Shown: positions 39,131 to 48,405, numbered from the stretch's first letter. The stretch is 61,894 nucleotides of DNA from Rhodosalinus halophilus (GCF_003298775.1 NZ_QNTQ01000026.1:1-61894); one strand, 5' to 3'. The notes: generated from the sequence alone by a model not told the origin. Translations and numbers: made by a program.

Positions 39131-40384
39131 ATGACCTACCATCCGAAATCAGACTTCCTGCACGTGATGGCCGAACGCGGCTTCCTGCACGGCTGCACCG
39201 ACCTGGAGGGCCTGGACGAGGCGCTGCGCGCCGGCCCGCTCACGGCTTATATCGGCTTCGACGCCACCGCGCGCTCGCTGCACGTGGGCAGCCTCATCCA
39301 GATCATGATGCTGCGCTGGTTCCAGAAGACCGGCCACCGGCCGATCACGCTGATGGGCGGGGGCACGACCAAGGTGGGCGACCCGTCCTTTCGCGCCGAG
39401 GAGCGGCCCCTGCTCACGCCCGAGCAGATCGCCGAGAACATCGAGGGCATCCGCCGCGTCTTCGCCGCCTACATCGACTACGGCGCGGGCGAGACCGACG
39501 CGCTGATGATCGACAACGCCGAGTGGCTCGACGGGCTCAACTACCTCGAGTTCCTGCGCGACGTGGGCCGGCATTTCAGCGTGAACCGGATGCTGAGCTT
39601 CGAGAGCGTCAAGTCGCGCCTCGACCGCGAGCAGTCGCTGAGCTTTCTCGAATTCAACTACATGATCCTGCAGGCCTACGATTTCGTCGAGCTGCACCGA
39701 CGCTACGGCTGCCGGCTGCAGATGGGCGGCTCGGACCAGTGGGGCAACATCGTCAACGGCGTGGACCTGGGCCGGCGCGCGGACGACGCGGAGCTTTTCG
39801 GGCTGACCTCGCCGCTGCTGACGACCGCCGACGGCAAGAAGATGGGCAAGACCGCGGAGGGCGCCGTCTGGCTCGACTCCGAGATGAAGTCGCCCTACGA
39901 ATTCTGGCAGTTCTGGCGCAACACGGCCGACGCCGACGTGGGCCGCTTCCTCAAGCTCTACACCGAACTTCCGGTGGAGGAGTGCGACCGGATGGGCGCG
40001 CTGGGCGGGGCCGAGATCAACGAGGCCAAGATCGTGCTGGCGAACGAGGTGACCACGCTGCTGCACGGCGCCGGGGCCGCGCGGGCCGCCGAAGAGACCG
40101 CGCGCGAGGTCTTCGAGCGGGGCGGCGCGGGCGACGACCTGCCGCGGCTGGAGCTGGGCGCAGAGGAAGTCGAGGGCGGCATCTCGGTCGCGCAGCTCTT
40201 CGTGCGCGCGGGCCTCGCGAAGTCGGGCAAGGAGGCGCGGCGGCTGATCACCGAGGGCGGCGCGCGGCTCGACGACGCGCCGCTGGCCGATCCCGGCCTG
40301 ATGCTCGACCGCGCGGCGCTGGCCAGCCCGGTGAAGCTCTCCGCCGGCAAGAAGCGGCACGCGCTGGTAACGCTGGCGGGGTAA
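39131..40384 (+). CDS. tyrS: Tyrosyl-tRNA synthetase
   Basis: A 417-residue class I synthetase charging tRNA-Tyr. [17 protein letters not shown] holds the tyrosine pocket and HIGH-type motif (HVGS). The GSDQWGNI motif binds substrate. The KMSKS loop is the variant KKMGKT (near residue 238), seen in alphaproteobacterial TyrRS. The C-terminal S4-like RNA-binding domain is present ([20 protein letters not shown], about 356-375). It is divergent from anmK and followed by a long repeat-containing gap. Confidence 0.97.
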   Translation: MTYHPKSDFLHVMAERGFLHGCTDLEGLDEALRAGPLTAYIGFDATARSLHVGSLIQIMMLRWFQKTGHRPITLMGGGTTKVGDPSFRAEERPLLTPEQIAENIEGIRRVFAAYIDYGAGETDALMIDNAEWLDGLNYLEFLRDVGRHFSVNRMLSFESVKSRLDREQSLSFLEFNYMILQAYDFVELHRRYGCRLQMGGSDQWGNIVNGVDLGRRADDAELFGLTSPLLTTADGKKMGKTAEGAVWLDSEMKSPYEFWQFWRNTADADVGRFLKLYTELPVEECDRMGALGGAEINEAKIVLANEVTTLLHGAGAARAAEETAREVFERGGAGDDLPRLELGAEEVEGGISVAQLFVRAGLAKSGKEARRLITEGGARLDDAPLADPGLMLDRAALASPVKLSAGKKRHALVTLAG

Positions 40385-40711
40385 GACCGGCGCCGGCAAG
40401 GCGGCGCGCCGCTCTGCGCCGTCGCGTTCACGCGGGGTTGCGCGGCCACGACGGGAACGATGCGCGAAGGGCCGCGCCCGACCCTGGGAGGGCGCGGCCG
40501 CCCCCCTGAACGACTCGCAGAACCGCGGCCTCCGTGCCCTGATGTTCCGCGCGCCTGCACCTCCGTGCGCCCTCCCGGTGGGAGGGTCGGGCGCGGCCCG
40601 GCCTCGCGGCCGGGCGGGGCGGTTCGGCCCGTCGCGTGGTCCCGGTGGCCTCCGGCGCGGCAACACGCCGCCCGATTGACGCCGCCCCTGCCCTGCGTCA
40701 CACCCCGGCCC
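40385..40711. repeat. Intergenic region with long imperfect inverted repeat
   Basis: No gene is seen in these 327 bases. A 27-base left arm (40469-40495, GGGCCGCGCCCGACCCTGGG then AGGGCGC) is mirrored by 40567-40599 (GCGCCCTCCC, a 6-base insert, AGGGTCGGGCGCGGCCC). Apart from that insert the arms are fully complementary. The 71-base centre has no clear coding content. It resembles a repetitive extragenic palindrome unit or a small non-autonomous mobile element. Confidence 0.6.
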
Positions 40712-42559
40712 ATGCTGCGGATCGAGGACATCTCCTATTCGGTCGAGGGCCGGCCGCTTTTCGAGCGGGCCTCGGCCATCGTGCCTGCGGGCCACAAGGT
40801 GGGCATCGTCGGCCGCAACGGGACAGGCAAGACCACGCTCTTCCGCCTGATCCGCGGCGAGATCAGCCTCGACGGCGGCGAGATCGCGCTGCCCCCGCGC
40901 GCCCGCGTCGGCGGCGTGGCGCAGGAGGCCCCGGCCAGCGACATCTCGCTGCTCGACACCGTGCTCGCCGCCGACACCGAGCGCGCCGGGCTGCTGGCAG
41001 AGGCCGAGACCGCCACAGACCCCGCGCGGATCGCCGAGATCCAGACGCGGCTCGCGGACATCGACGCCTGGTCGGCCGAGGCGAGGGCCGCCTCGATCCT
41101 GTCGGGCCTGGGCTTTTCCGAGGCCGAGCAGGCGATGCCCTGCGCCGCCTTCTCGGGCGGCTGGCGGATGCGGGTGGCGCTGGCCGGCGTGCTCTTCGCG
41201 CAGCCCGACCTGCTGCTGCTCGACGAGCCCACCAACTACCTCGACCTCGAGGGGGCGCTGTGGCTCGAATCCTACCTGCAGCGCTACCCGCACACCGTGC
41301 TGCTCATCTCGCACGACCGCGAGCTTCTCAATCGCGCGGTGGGCCACATCCTGCATCTGGAAAACCGCAGGCTCACGCTCTGGACGGGTGGCTACGACGC
41401 CTTCGCGCGGGGCCGGGCCGAACAGCGCGCGGTGCAGGCGGCTGAGGCCCGCAAGCAGGAGGCGCGGCGCGCGCATCTGCAAAGCTACGTCGACCGCTTC
41501 CGCTACAAGGCCGACAAGGCCCGCCAGGCACAGGCGCGGATCAAGATGCTCGCGAAGATGGAGCCCATCACGCCGCCCGAGGAAGCGGCGGAGCAGCGCT
41601 TCACCTTTCCGCAGCCCGACCAGCTCTCGCCACCGATCCTGCGGATCGAGGGCGGGGCCGCGGGCTATGACGGGCGCGCCGTGCTCAGGCGGCTTGACCT
41701 GCGCATCGACCAGGACGACCGCATCGCGCTGCTGGGCCGCAACGGCCAGGGGAAATCGACGCTGGCCAAGGTGCTGTCCGACCGGCTGCCGCTGATGGAA
41801 GGACGGCGCGTCGCTGCCTCCAAGCTGCGCATCGGCTATTTCGCCCAGCATCAGCTCGACGAGCTGCGCGCCGAGGAGACGCCGCTGCAGCACCTCGCGC
41901 GCTTGCGCCCGGACACGCCGCCCGCCCGTTTGCGCGCGCGGCTCGCGGGCTTCGGACTGCACGCGGCGCAGGCCGACACCGAGGTGGCGCGCCTGTCGGG
42001 CGGGCAGAAGGCGCGGCTGGCGCTGCTGATCGCGACGCTCGACGCACCGCATCTGCTGATCCTCGACGAGCCCACTAACCATCTCGACATCGAAAGCCGC
42101 GAGGCGCTGGTCGAGGCGCTCACCGAGTACTCGGGCGCGGTGATCATGGTGGCGCACGACTTTCACCTGCTGAGCCTCGTGGCCGACCGGCTCTGGCTGG
42201 TCTCGAACGGCACCGTGCAGGCCTACGACGGCGACCTCGAGAGTTATCGGGCCGACCTGCTCGCACCGGAGCGGACGCAGCCGAAAAAGCCGGCGAAGCC
42301 GCGCCCCGGCCCCTCGAAGGAGCGGCTGACCGAACTGCGCTCGGAGGCGCGGCGCTGCGAGGCGCGGGTCGAGAAGCTCAACGAGATGCGCGACAAGCTC
42401 GCGAAGAAGCTGGCCGACCCCGATCTCTACGCGCCCGAGCGCGCCGACGAGGCCGCCGTCTGGCAGCGCAAGTATGCCGAGGTGATGGAAGGGCTGGAGC
42501 GCGCCGAGGGCCTGTGGATGCGCGCGATGGAGAAGCTCGAGGCCGCCGAGACCGCCTGA
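40712..42559 (+). CDS. ABC-F family ATPase
   Basis: A 615-residue soluble protein with two ABC ATPase domains and no membrane segments, which is the ABC-F class of ribosome-associated factors. Walker A motifs are GRNGTGKT (34-41) and GRNGQGKS (342-349); both have LSGG/FSGG signatures and LLLDEPTNYLD / LILDEPTNHLD Walker B stretches. The linker between the domains (about 235-290) is basic and helical, as in translation factors. A coiled-coil C-terminal tail (about 540-612) resembles Uup/YheS types. It probably acts in translation or DNA-repair-linked processes. A direct drug-resistance role cannot be assigned. Confidence 0.92.
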   Translation: MLRIEDISYSVEGRPLFERASAIVPAGHKVGIVGRNGTGKTTLFRLIRGEISLDGGEIALPPRARVGGVAQEAPASDISLLDTVLAADTERAGLLAEAETATDPARIAEIQTRLADIDAWSAEARAASILSGLGFSEAEQAMPCAAFSGGWRMRVALAGVLFAQPDLLLLDEPTNYLDLEGALWLESYLQRYPHTVLLISHDRELLNRAVGHILHLENRRLTLWTGGYDAFARGRAEQRAVQAAEARKQEARRAHLQSYVDRFRYKADKARQAQARIKMLAKMEPITPPEEAAEQRFTFPQPDQLSPPILRIEGGAAGYDGRAVLRRLDLRIDQDDRIALLGRNGQGKSTLAKVLSDRLPLMEGRRVAASKLRIGYFAQHQLDELRAEETPLQHLARLRPDTPPARLRARLAGFGLHAAQADTEVARLSGGQKARLALLIATLDAPHLLILDEPTNHLDIESREALVEALTEYSGAVIMVAHDFHLLSLVADRLWLVSNGTVQAYDGDLESYRADLLAPERTQPKKPAKPRPGPSKERLTELRSEARRCEARVEKLNEMRDKLAKKLADPDLYAPERADEAAVWQRKYAEVMEGLERAEGLWMRAMEKLEAAETA

Positions 42560-42600
42560 GCGGCTTGCAGCCGCGCGCCGCCCGCGCGAGACTGCCGGGC

Positions 42601-43218
42601 GTGGAGCCCGCCTTTCTCATCACCGCCTTCACCACGCTTTTCGTGGTGATCGACCCGATCGGGCTCACGCCGATCTTCGTGGCGCTCACCGCGGGCGCCC
42701 CCGCGGCCGAGCGGCGGGCGATCGCCGCGCGCGCCTGCCTGATCGCGGTGCTGGTGCTGGCGCTCTTCGCCGGCTTCGGCGAGGCGGTGCTGGGCTTCAT
42801 CGGCATCTCGATGCCGGCCTTCCGCATCGCGGGGGGCATTCTGCTCTTTCTCACCGCGCTCGACATGCTCTTCGAGCGGCGCACCCAGCGCCGCGAGGAC
42901 CAGACCACCGAGGACCGGCCCGATCCGTCCGTCTTTCCGCTGGCGATCCCGCTGATCGCGGGGCCGGGCGCCATCGCCTCGATGATCCTGCTCGCCGGGG
43001 CGCGGCCGGGGCTGGCCGGGCTGGCGATGGTCTCGGGCGTGATGCTCGCGGTGGTCGCGCTCGCCTTTCTGCTCTTTCTCGCCGCGCCGCTGATCGAGCG
43101 CGCTCTGGGGCGCGTCGGCGTCAACGTGGTCACGCGGCTTCTGGGCATGCTGCTTGCCGCGCTGTCGGTGCAGTTCGTGCTCGACGGCCTGCGCGAGACG
43201 GGGTTTCTGGGGGCGTGA
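42601..43218 (+). CDS. MarC-family integral membrane protein
   Basis: A 205-residue membrane protein of the MarC/UPF0056 family with six predicted helices. The VVIDPIGLTPIF motif (about residues 15-26) and the FPLAIPLIAGPGAIASMILLAG stretch (about 115-136, split here by a helix boundary) are the family marks. The middle loop is charged (ERRTQRREDQTTEDRP). MarC was once linked to multiple antibiotic resistance, but the family function remains unknown. GTG 42601 is the most likely start, 41 bases after the ABC-F stop; its ribosome site is weak. Confidence 0.87.
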   Translation: MEPAFLITAFTTLFVVIDPIGLTPIFVALTAGAPAAERRAIAARACLIAVLVLALFAGFGEAVLGFIGISMPAFRIAGGILLFLTALDMLFERRTQRREDQTTEDRPDPSVFPLAIPLIAGPGAIASMILLAGARPGLAGLAMVSGVMLAVVALAFLLFLAAPLIERALGRVGVNVVTRLLGMLLAALSVQFVLDGLRETGFLGA

Positions 43219-43266
43219 AACTCACGCGTCGCAGCCCTACATCAGACTCGCTGCGATGGAGTGCGC

Positions 43267-43848
43267 ATGACCGGAGACCAGATCGCCCAACTGACCTATC
43301 TCGCGCTGCTGGGCGGCGCGATCGCCTTCTGGCTGCTCGTGCAGACGCGCGGCGGCTTCGGCCGGCTCGCCCAGTATGCCGCCGTCTGGGGGCTGATCTT
43401 TCTGGGCGTGGTCGCGGCCGTGGGCCTCTGGGGTGACATCCGCCAGACGGTCGCGCCGCAGCAGTCCGTCGCCCTGGACGAGGGCCGGCTGACGGTGCCG
43501 CGCGCCCCCGACGGGCACTACTATCTCACGCTCGAGGTCAACGGCACTCCCACACGTTTCGTGGTGGACACCGGCGCGAGCCAGGTGGTGCTGACCCGCG
43601 AAGCGGCCGAGCGCGCCGGCATCGACACTTCCGAGCTCGCCTATTTCGGCCGGGCGATGACTGCCAACGGCGAGGTGGCCACGGCGCCGGTGCGGCTCGA
43701 GAGCCTCGGCGCCGGGCCGCTGCGCGAGCAGGGCTTCCGCGCCTGGGTCAACAGCGGCGAGATGCCGGAGTCGCTGCTCGGGATGACCTACCTCAACCGC
43801 TTCGAGCGCATCGAGATCACCGGCGGCGAACTGGTGCTGACCCGCTAG
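43267..43848 (+). CDS. Membrane-anchored retropepsin-like aspartic protease (TIGR02281 type)
   Basis: A 193-residue protein with two N-terminal hydrophobic segments (about 10-26 and 36-56) and a clan AA aspartic protease domain facing the periplasm. The active-site motif is VVDTGAS with Asp101; the flap and second half run to LLGMTYLNRF near 170-180. Dimerisation would supply the second aspartate, as in retropepsins. The substrate is unknown. I chose ATG 43267 over GTG 43261 because it has the better ribosome-site spacing. Its TAG stop overlaps the nagA TAG on the other strand through CTAG at 43845-43848. Confidence 0.88.
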   Translation: MTGDQIAQLTYLALLGGAIAFWLLVQTRGGFGRLAQYAAVWGLIFLGVVAAVGLWGDIRQTVAPQQSVALDEGRLTVPRAPDGHYYLTLEVNGTPTRFVVDTGASQVVLTREAAERAGIDTSELAYFGRAMTANGEVATAPVRLESLGAGPLREQGFRAWVNSGEMPESLLGMTYLNRFERIEITGGELVLTR

Positions 43849-44984
43849 GACGCGATCCGACGGCCGCCGCGCCAGACGGCCTGCAGGTTCAGCCCGTCGT
43901 CCAGGTGCACCAGATCGGCCGCCGTGCCGGGCGCGATCGCCCCGGCGTCGAGACCGGCCACCCGCGCCGGTATCGCCGTGGCCATCGCGAGCGCGCCCTC
44001 CGGCGCGGCCCCCGCGGCGGTCATCACCCGCACCGCGCGGGCAAGATCCAGATCGGCCCCCGCCAGCGTGCCGTCCGACAGGACGAGCCGCCCCCCGGCG
44101 CGGCGCACCGCGCGCCCGCCCAGCTCGAAGCGCGCCGCCTCCGTCCCGGCGGGCGCCATGGCGTCGGAGACCAGAAAGAGCGCACCGGGCCCCGCCTTCG
44201 CGCGCATGGCGACGCCCAGCATGAGCGGGTCCACATGGTGGCCGTCGGCGATGACGCCGGCGTCGAGGCGGCCCTCGGAGAGCGCCGCGCCCGCGAGCCC
44301 CGGCGCGCGGTGCCCCATCGGCGCCATGGCGTTGAAGAGATGCGTCACCACCCGCGCACCCGCATCGACATAGCGCCGCGCGGTCGCGGCGTCGCATCCG
44401 CTGTGGCCGAGCGCGACAACCGCGCCGGATCCGGCCAGCGCGCGCACCTGCGCCTCGGTCGCGGCCTCGGGAGCCAGCGTGACCATGAGAGCGGGCAGCG
44501 CCGCGGCGGCGGACTGCAACCGGTCCAGATCGTCCGCCTCCATCGGCCGCAGGTGGCGCGGATCATGCGCGCCGGCCTTGCGCGGGTCGAGATGCGGCCC
44601 CTCCAGATGCAGACCGGCGATGCCCGGCACGCCCGCGCGCACAGCCTCGGCCACGAGGGCGACAGCCCGCTCCGTCGCGTCCGGCGTGTCCGAGATCAGC
44701 GTGGGCAGGATCGCAGTGGCGCCGCGGCGGGCATGGGCCTCGGCGATGCGGCGCAGGTCGTCCACGCCGCCCGCCTCCCCCAGCATCAGCCCGGCGCCGC
44801 CGTTCACCTGCAGATCGACGAAGCCCGGCGCGAGGATGCCGCCCCCCAGCGCCTCGCGCGGCACATCGGGCGGCAGCATCGCCTGGGGCACCACATCGGC
44901 CACACGGCCCCCGTCGAGGCAGAGGGCGTGCCCGCCGAGCATCCGGGCCCCGTCGAAGATCCGCGCGCCGATGAGCGCCAGCAT
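43845..44984 (-). CDS. nagA: N-acetylglucosamine-6-phosphate deacetylase
   Basis: A 379-residue amidohydrolase-family enzyme removing acetate from GlcNAc-6-phosphate. The start of the barrel ILAPGFVDLQVNGGAG, the metal/substrate region LHLEGPHLDPRKAGAHDP, LGHSGCDAATA, THLFNAMAPMGHR and the catalytic DAMAPAGT are visible. It serves amino-sugar breakdown and, with anmK, cell-wall recycling. No nagB is adjacent. It lies ten bases downstream of gapR on the same strand, so read-through is likely. Confidence 0.95.
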   Translation of the reverse strand: MLALIGARIFDGARMLGGHALCLDGGRVADVVPQAMLPPDVPREALGGGILAPGFVDLQVNGGAGLMLGEAGGVDDLRRIAEAHARRGATAILPTLISDTPDATERAVALVAEAVRAGVPGIAGLHLEGPHLDPRKAGAHDPRHLRPMEADDLDRLQSAAAALPALMVTLAPEAATEAQVRALAGSGAVVALGHSGCDAATARRYVDAGARVVTHLFNAMAPMGHRAPGLAGAALSEGRLDAGVIADGHHVDPLMLGVAMRAKAGPGALFLVSDAMAPAGTEAARFELGGRAVRRAGGRLVLSDGTLAGADLDLARAVRVMTAAGAAPEGALAMATAIPARVAGLDAGAIAPGTAADLVHLDDGLNLQAVWRGGRRIAS

Positions 44985-44994
44985 CGCCTGCGCC

Positions 44995-45264
44995 TCAGGT
45001 CATGCCCAGGGCGGCCTTGTACATCTCCAGCACCGCCTCCTCCTCGGCGATGTCGTCGGGCTCGCGCTTGCGGAGCGCGATGACCTTGCGCATCACCTTG
45101 GTGTCGTAGCCGCGCGCCTTGGCCTCGGCCATGACCTCCTTCTGGCGGTCGGCGATATCCTTCTTCTCGGCCTCGAGCTGCTCGAACTGCTCAATGAACT
45201 GGCGCAGTTCCTCCGCGGCGACGCTGCCGCCCGATGTCGCGCCCGGCTGAAAGGTGTCCGTCAT
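44995..45264 (-). CDS. gapR: GapR-type chromosome-structuring protein (DUF2312)
   Basis: An 89-residue DUF2312 protein. The middle is a long charged helix (VAAEELRQFIEQFEQLEAEK, about residues 15-34), then a second helical part with the conserved motif GYDTKVMRKVIALRKRE (about 52-68). Caulobacter GapR clamps overtwisted DNA ahead of polymerases; family resemblance is strong, so the same role is likely. It is widespread and nearly alphaproteobacteria-specific, supporting the taxonomic call. The start ATG is at 45264. Confidence 0.92.
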   Translation of the reverse strand: MTDTFQPGATSGGSVAAEELRQFIEQFEQLEAEKKDIADRQKEVMAEAKARGYDTKVMRKVIALRKREPDDIAEEEAVLEMYKAALGMT

Positions 45265-45383
45265 GGGGGGTCTCCGCCTGTCTTGCCGCGCGTTCCCTAG
45301 CCCCCGCCCCACGCCCCCGCAAGGGGTTGCCGCGCGCCCGGCGATCGTCTAGCGCAGGGCGCGGCGCGGCAAGGGAGAAGGGC

Positions 45384-45599
45384 ATGGAGGCGCTCGTCTG
45401 GATCGGCGCGGGGCTCTCGCTCCTGGGGCTCGCCGGCGTGATGTGGAGCATCGTCACCGTGGCCCGCGCCAAGGGCCGCAACCTCTCGGACGACGCGCTG
45501 CGCGAGGTGATGCGCCGCACGCTGCCCTGGAACATCGGCGCGCTCTTCGTCTCGGTGCTCGGGCTCATGACCGTGATGGTGGGCCTCGCGCTCGGCTGA
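45384..45599 (+). CDS. Small two-helix membrane protein
   Basis: A 71-residue protein with hydrophobic helices at about residues 4-26 and 50-70, joined by a basic loop (RAKGRNLSDDALREVMRR). No family is recognised with certainty; short proteins like this are common next to core genes in Rhodobacterales. AAGGGAGAAGG directly precedes the ATG at 45384, a strong ribosome site. It is divergent from gapR and convergent with the FadJ-like gene. Confidence 0.7.
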   Translation: MEALVWIGAGLSLLGLAGVMWSIVTVARAKGRNLSDDALREVMRRTLPWNIGALFVSVLGLMTVMVGLALG

Positions 45600-45618
45600 G
45601 GCAGCGGCCCGCGGCAGG

Positions 45619-47622
45619 TCATGCCGCGCTGCGCCCGCGTGGTGCGTCGAAGCCGCGCACGTCCTTGAGCGCCTCGTCCCAGAGCGGCGCAGGTTCGAGC
45701 GCGCCGGGATCGCGCGCGGCGTTCCGGGCGAGTCGCTGGCGCATCCCCGCCAGACCCGCCTGCCGCGCCGCCTCCAGCGGACCGCCCAGATGGCGCGGCC
45801 AGCCGCCGGCATGCACCATCGCGAGGTCGAGCAGCGCGGCCTGCGCCACCGCCCCCTCGCCCAGAACCCGTGCGGCGGCGTTGGCCTGCGCCGCGTGCCA
45901 CAGGCGGGCCGCCTCGGCCGGGTCGATCGTTTCCGCCGTGAGGCCCTGCGCCTCGCCGAGCGCCTCGAGCAGCGCAGGCAGCGCCGCGTCGGGAACGGCG
46001 CGGCCCTCCGGCCCTTTCGCGTAGAAGCCGAAGCCGCCGCCGGCGAGCGCCGCGATCAGCTGGGCGGTGCCCTCGGGCAGATCCGCGCCCAGCCGCGCCG
46101 CGAGCCTGCCCGGGCCGGCCGCCTGCATCCGTGCGAAGGGACCGGCCCCGTGACCGGACGCCGTCAGGGCGGCATCGAGCGCGAAGGGATCGGCGCCCGC
46201 CGCGGCGAGCGCCAGCGCGGCGCGCCATCCCGCCGCCTCGATCACGGCGCTTGCCGGCGGGCCTGCCGTCGCCTCGACCACGGTGCAAAGCCCCATCCGC
46301 GCGCAGAGGTCGCCGAGCGCCTCGGCCGACGGCCGCGCGCCCGCGGGCACGGCGATCTCGGCCAGCCGCGCCCCCCACGGCGAAGCGGCCAGGGCGAGGC
46401 CCGCAGCCCGGTCGGGCGCCGGGCCGGCGCGCGGCCAGATCTCCGCGCGCAGGGTCGGGCCTCCGCCACCGGCAGACGGCTTTGCCCCGGGGCCGGCGGC
46501 GTCGAGCAGAAGCGCCTCTCCCGGCGCCTCCTCGGGCGCGCCGACGAAGCGGCAAGCCTCCCGCCGCGCCTCTGCCTCGGTGGCGTGCGGACTCCCGCGC
46601 GCCCGCGCCCCCTCGACGGCTCGGGCCAGAGACTCGCGCGCGGCGGCCGGGTCCGGGGCGACCCGGCACACCGACAGGCCCGCCGCCAGCGCGCGTCCGG
46701 TCAGAGCATCGGCAAGCCGGCCCTCGCCGGCGATCGCGAGCGGCCGGACCGCCGCCCGCCCCGCGCCGGCGGACGGGATCGTCCGGCGCTCGGCGCGCCG
46801 CAGACGGGCGAGCGCCGCAAACGCCGGATCGCCCGCACAATCCTCGAGCGCGGCGTCCTCCAGATCGCGCGCCGCTTCCGGCGGCAGCAGCAGCGCCGCC
46901 TCGACCGCGCGCAGGATGCGCCCGGGCGCGGCGTTCGGAAGCCCATCGAGCCGCGCCTTTCGCCGGGCGAGCGCTGCGCTGGCCTCGGCGCCGTAGGGCA
47001 CCGGAGGGCGCGGCCCGGGCGGGGCCGCCGTCAGGCCTCGCGCCTCGGTCACCGCCGCGTCCAGCACGTCCTCTTCCACCACGCGATCCATGAAGCCCGC
47101 CCCCGGCGCGCGCGTGACCGGACAGGGCTCGCGGGCCAGCAGCAGATCGAGCGCGGGGCCGGCGCCGGCCAGACAGGCAGCGCGCTGGATCACGCCCGCG
47201 CCGGGGACGAGGCCGATGGCCGCGCCGCCGGGCGCCAGCCGCGTGCGTGCCGTGGCGAGACGCAGATGTGCCGCGAGCGCCAGCGCGAGCCCGGCGCCCG
47301 AAACATGCCCGTCGAGCGCGGCGACCACCGGCTTCGCGCTTCGCGCCAGCCCCTCCGCGATCGCGCCGAGCCCGGCCCAGTCGGCCACCGGATCCGCGCA
47401 CGCCTCGCCGTCACCCTCAGCGAAGAGGCCGGCCTGCCCGCAGAGCACCAGCGCGCGCACCTCCGGGTCGCTCTGCGCCGTGCGCAGGGCGTCGGACAGG
47501 TCCGTGCGCACCCGAGGATCCAGCGGGCGCGGGTCGACAAGCCGCAGCACGGCGACCCCCTCGCGCCGGTCGAGGCCCACTCGCTCTTCGCTCACACCGT
47601 CGATCCCTGACCACGGACGCAC
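45619..47622 (-). CDS. Degenerate FadJ-like enoyl-CoA hydratase/3-hydroxyacyl-CoA dehydrogenase
   Basis: A 667-residue protein with the layout of a beta-oxidation fusion. A crotonase-like N-terminus holds GHVSGAGLALALAAHL (about 104-119) and IGLVPGAGVIQRAACLAG (about 136-153). A C-terminal 3HCDH-like part holds GGGFGFYAKGPEGRAVPD, which matches the KGFYxY...PD motif of dehydrogenases. Several key sites look lost. The hydratase glutamates of the PEV...GGTQR region are not seen (LAPGGAAIGLVPGAG instead). The NAD fingerprint GxGxMG is reduced to IAGEGRLA, and the central domain is alanine-rich and poorly conserved. It probably no longer carries out the full two-step reaction, or has changed substrate. 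The 2-kb reading frame is intact and has normal codon use. Confidence 0.75.
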   Translation of the reverse strand: MRPWSGIDGVSEERVGLDRREGVAVLRLVDPRPLDPRVRTDLSDALRTAQSDPEVRALVLCGQAGLFAEGDGEACADPVADWAGLGAIAEGLARSAKPVVAALDGHVSGAGLALALAAHLRLATARTRLAPGGAAIGLVPGAGVIQRAACLAGAGPALDLLLAREPCPVTRAPGAGFMDRVVEEDVLDAAVTEARGLTAAPPGPRPPVPYGAEASAALARRKARLDGLPNAAPGRILRAVEAALLLPPEAARDLEDAALEDCAGDPAFAALARLRRAERRTIPSAGAGRAAVRPLAIAGEGRLADALTGRALAAGLSVCRVAPDPAAARESLARAVEGARARGSPHATEAEARREACRFVGAPEEAPGEALLLDAAGPGAKPSAGGGGPTLRAEIWPRAGPAPDRAAGLALAASPWGARLAEIAVPAGARPSAEALGDLCARMGLCTVVEATAGPPASAVIEAAGWRAALALAAAGADPFALDAALTASGHGAGPFARMQAAGPGRLAARLGADLPEGTAQLIAALAGGGFGFYAKGPEGRAVPDAALPALLEALGEAQGLTAETIDPAEAARLWHAAQANAAARVLGEGAVAQAALLDLAMVHAGGWPRHLGGPLEAARQAGLAGMRQRLARNAARDPGALEPAPLWDEALKDVRGFDAPRGRSAA

Positions 47623-47685
47623 CGCGCGCGTCCGGGGCCAGTGTGACGCGACGGCAGGCGTCCGGGCAAGCCCGCCCTGCAGCGA

Positions 47686-47889
47686 TCAGATGGGCATGTT
47701 GTCGAAATCGCCGTCGTCGCCGGGCTCGTCCTCATCCTCGCCGAGGGCGGCGTTGGCGGCCTTGAGCTTGCGCAGCGCAGCCTCGAGATGGGTCTGCAAT
47801 TCGGCGCGGTCGGCGCCTTCCGCGGCCTCGATCTCGGCTTCGATCTCCTCGATCTGCGCCTCGAGGCGGCGGATCTCTTCGCGGTCCAT
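47686..47889 (-). CDS. Small acidic coiled-coil protein
   Basis: A 67-residue very acidic protein. Residues 3-50 form one long heptad-like helix (EEIRRLEAQIEEIEAEIEAA type), followed by an acidic tail ending DFDNMPI. No known family. The ATG at 47889 has GGAGCTC upstream. It lies 26 bases after the DksA-like gene on the same strand and may be co-transcribed; a partner role is possible but unproven. Confidence 0.55.
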   Translation of the reverse strand: MDREEIRRLEAQIEEIEAEIEAAEGADRAELQTHLEAALRKLKAANAALGEDEDEPGDDGDFDNMPI

Positions 47890-47915
47890 GGCGGAGCTCC
47901 TTCGCGGCCGGGTGA

Positions 47916-48239
47916 TCAGTGCTTCGCCGCGCAGGCCGCGCAGAACGGGGTCGCGGGGAGAAGATCGAGCCGCGCCGGGGCGATCTCCGTGCCGCATTCG
48001 ACGCAATAGCCGTATTCGCCCTTGCGGATCCGGTCGAGGGCCGCGCGGATTCGGCGCACCTCGGTGCGGCTCTGCTCACCCAGCGCCTCGAGCACCTCGT
48101 CGTCCTCCTGCTCGACCGCGGCCTCCTCCCAGTCCTTCGAAACCGGCACGTCGAGTTCGGCCTCGATGGCGTGCAGGCGGCTGTCGAGTTCGGCCAGCCG
48201 GGCGAGCAGCGCCTCGCGGCGCTCTTCGAGGGTGGTCAT
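47916..48239 (-). CDS. DksA/TraR-type C4 zinc-finger protein
   Basis: A 107-residue protein of the DksA/TraR family. The first 65 residues form an antiparallel coiled coil (TLEERREALLARLAELDSRL and EDDEVLEALGEQSRTEVRRI). A zinc finger follows, with Cys79-x2-Cys82 and Cys100-x2-Cys103. Members enter the secondary channel of RNA polymerase and alter transcription. The coiled-coil tip here lacks the DxxDxA motif of classical DksA, so it may be a family variant without full ppGpp-linked activity. It is divergent from the sulfide-detoxification operon. Confidence 0.85.
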   Translation of the reverse strand: MTTLEERREALLARLAELDSRLHAIEAELDVPVSKDWEEAAVEQEDDEVLEALGEQSRTEVRRIRAALDRIRKGEYGYCVECGTEIAPARLDLLPATPFCAACAAKH

Positions 48240-48363
48240 GGGGCTCCTCCTTCGTCCCGTTCGCGGTCGCGCGACGGCACTCTCGCACCGCAGCGGATCA
48301 CGAAGCCTTGATGCAGGTCAACACGCCGGGGCGCGTCGGGTTGCATCATGGGACTTGAAACGT

Positions 48364-48379
48364 ATTCCAGAAACCGTAT
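48364..48379. promoter_or_regulatory. Candidate BigR/SqrR-type operator
   Basis: ATTC-CAGAAACC-GTAT (48364-48379) lies 27 bases before the blh ATG. BigR/SqrR repressors recognise ATTC-N8-GAAT; here the second half-site matches in three of four bases. The surrounding segment (48355-48385) is unusually AT-rich. Position and context fit repression of the operon in the absence of sulfide. The regulator gene is not in the window. Confidence 0.4.
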
Positions 48380-48405
48380 ATGTCGTCCCAAACGGAGGAT
48401 AGCCC

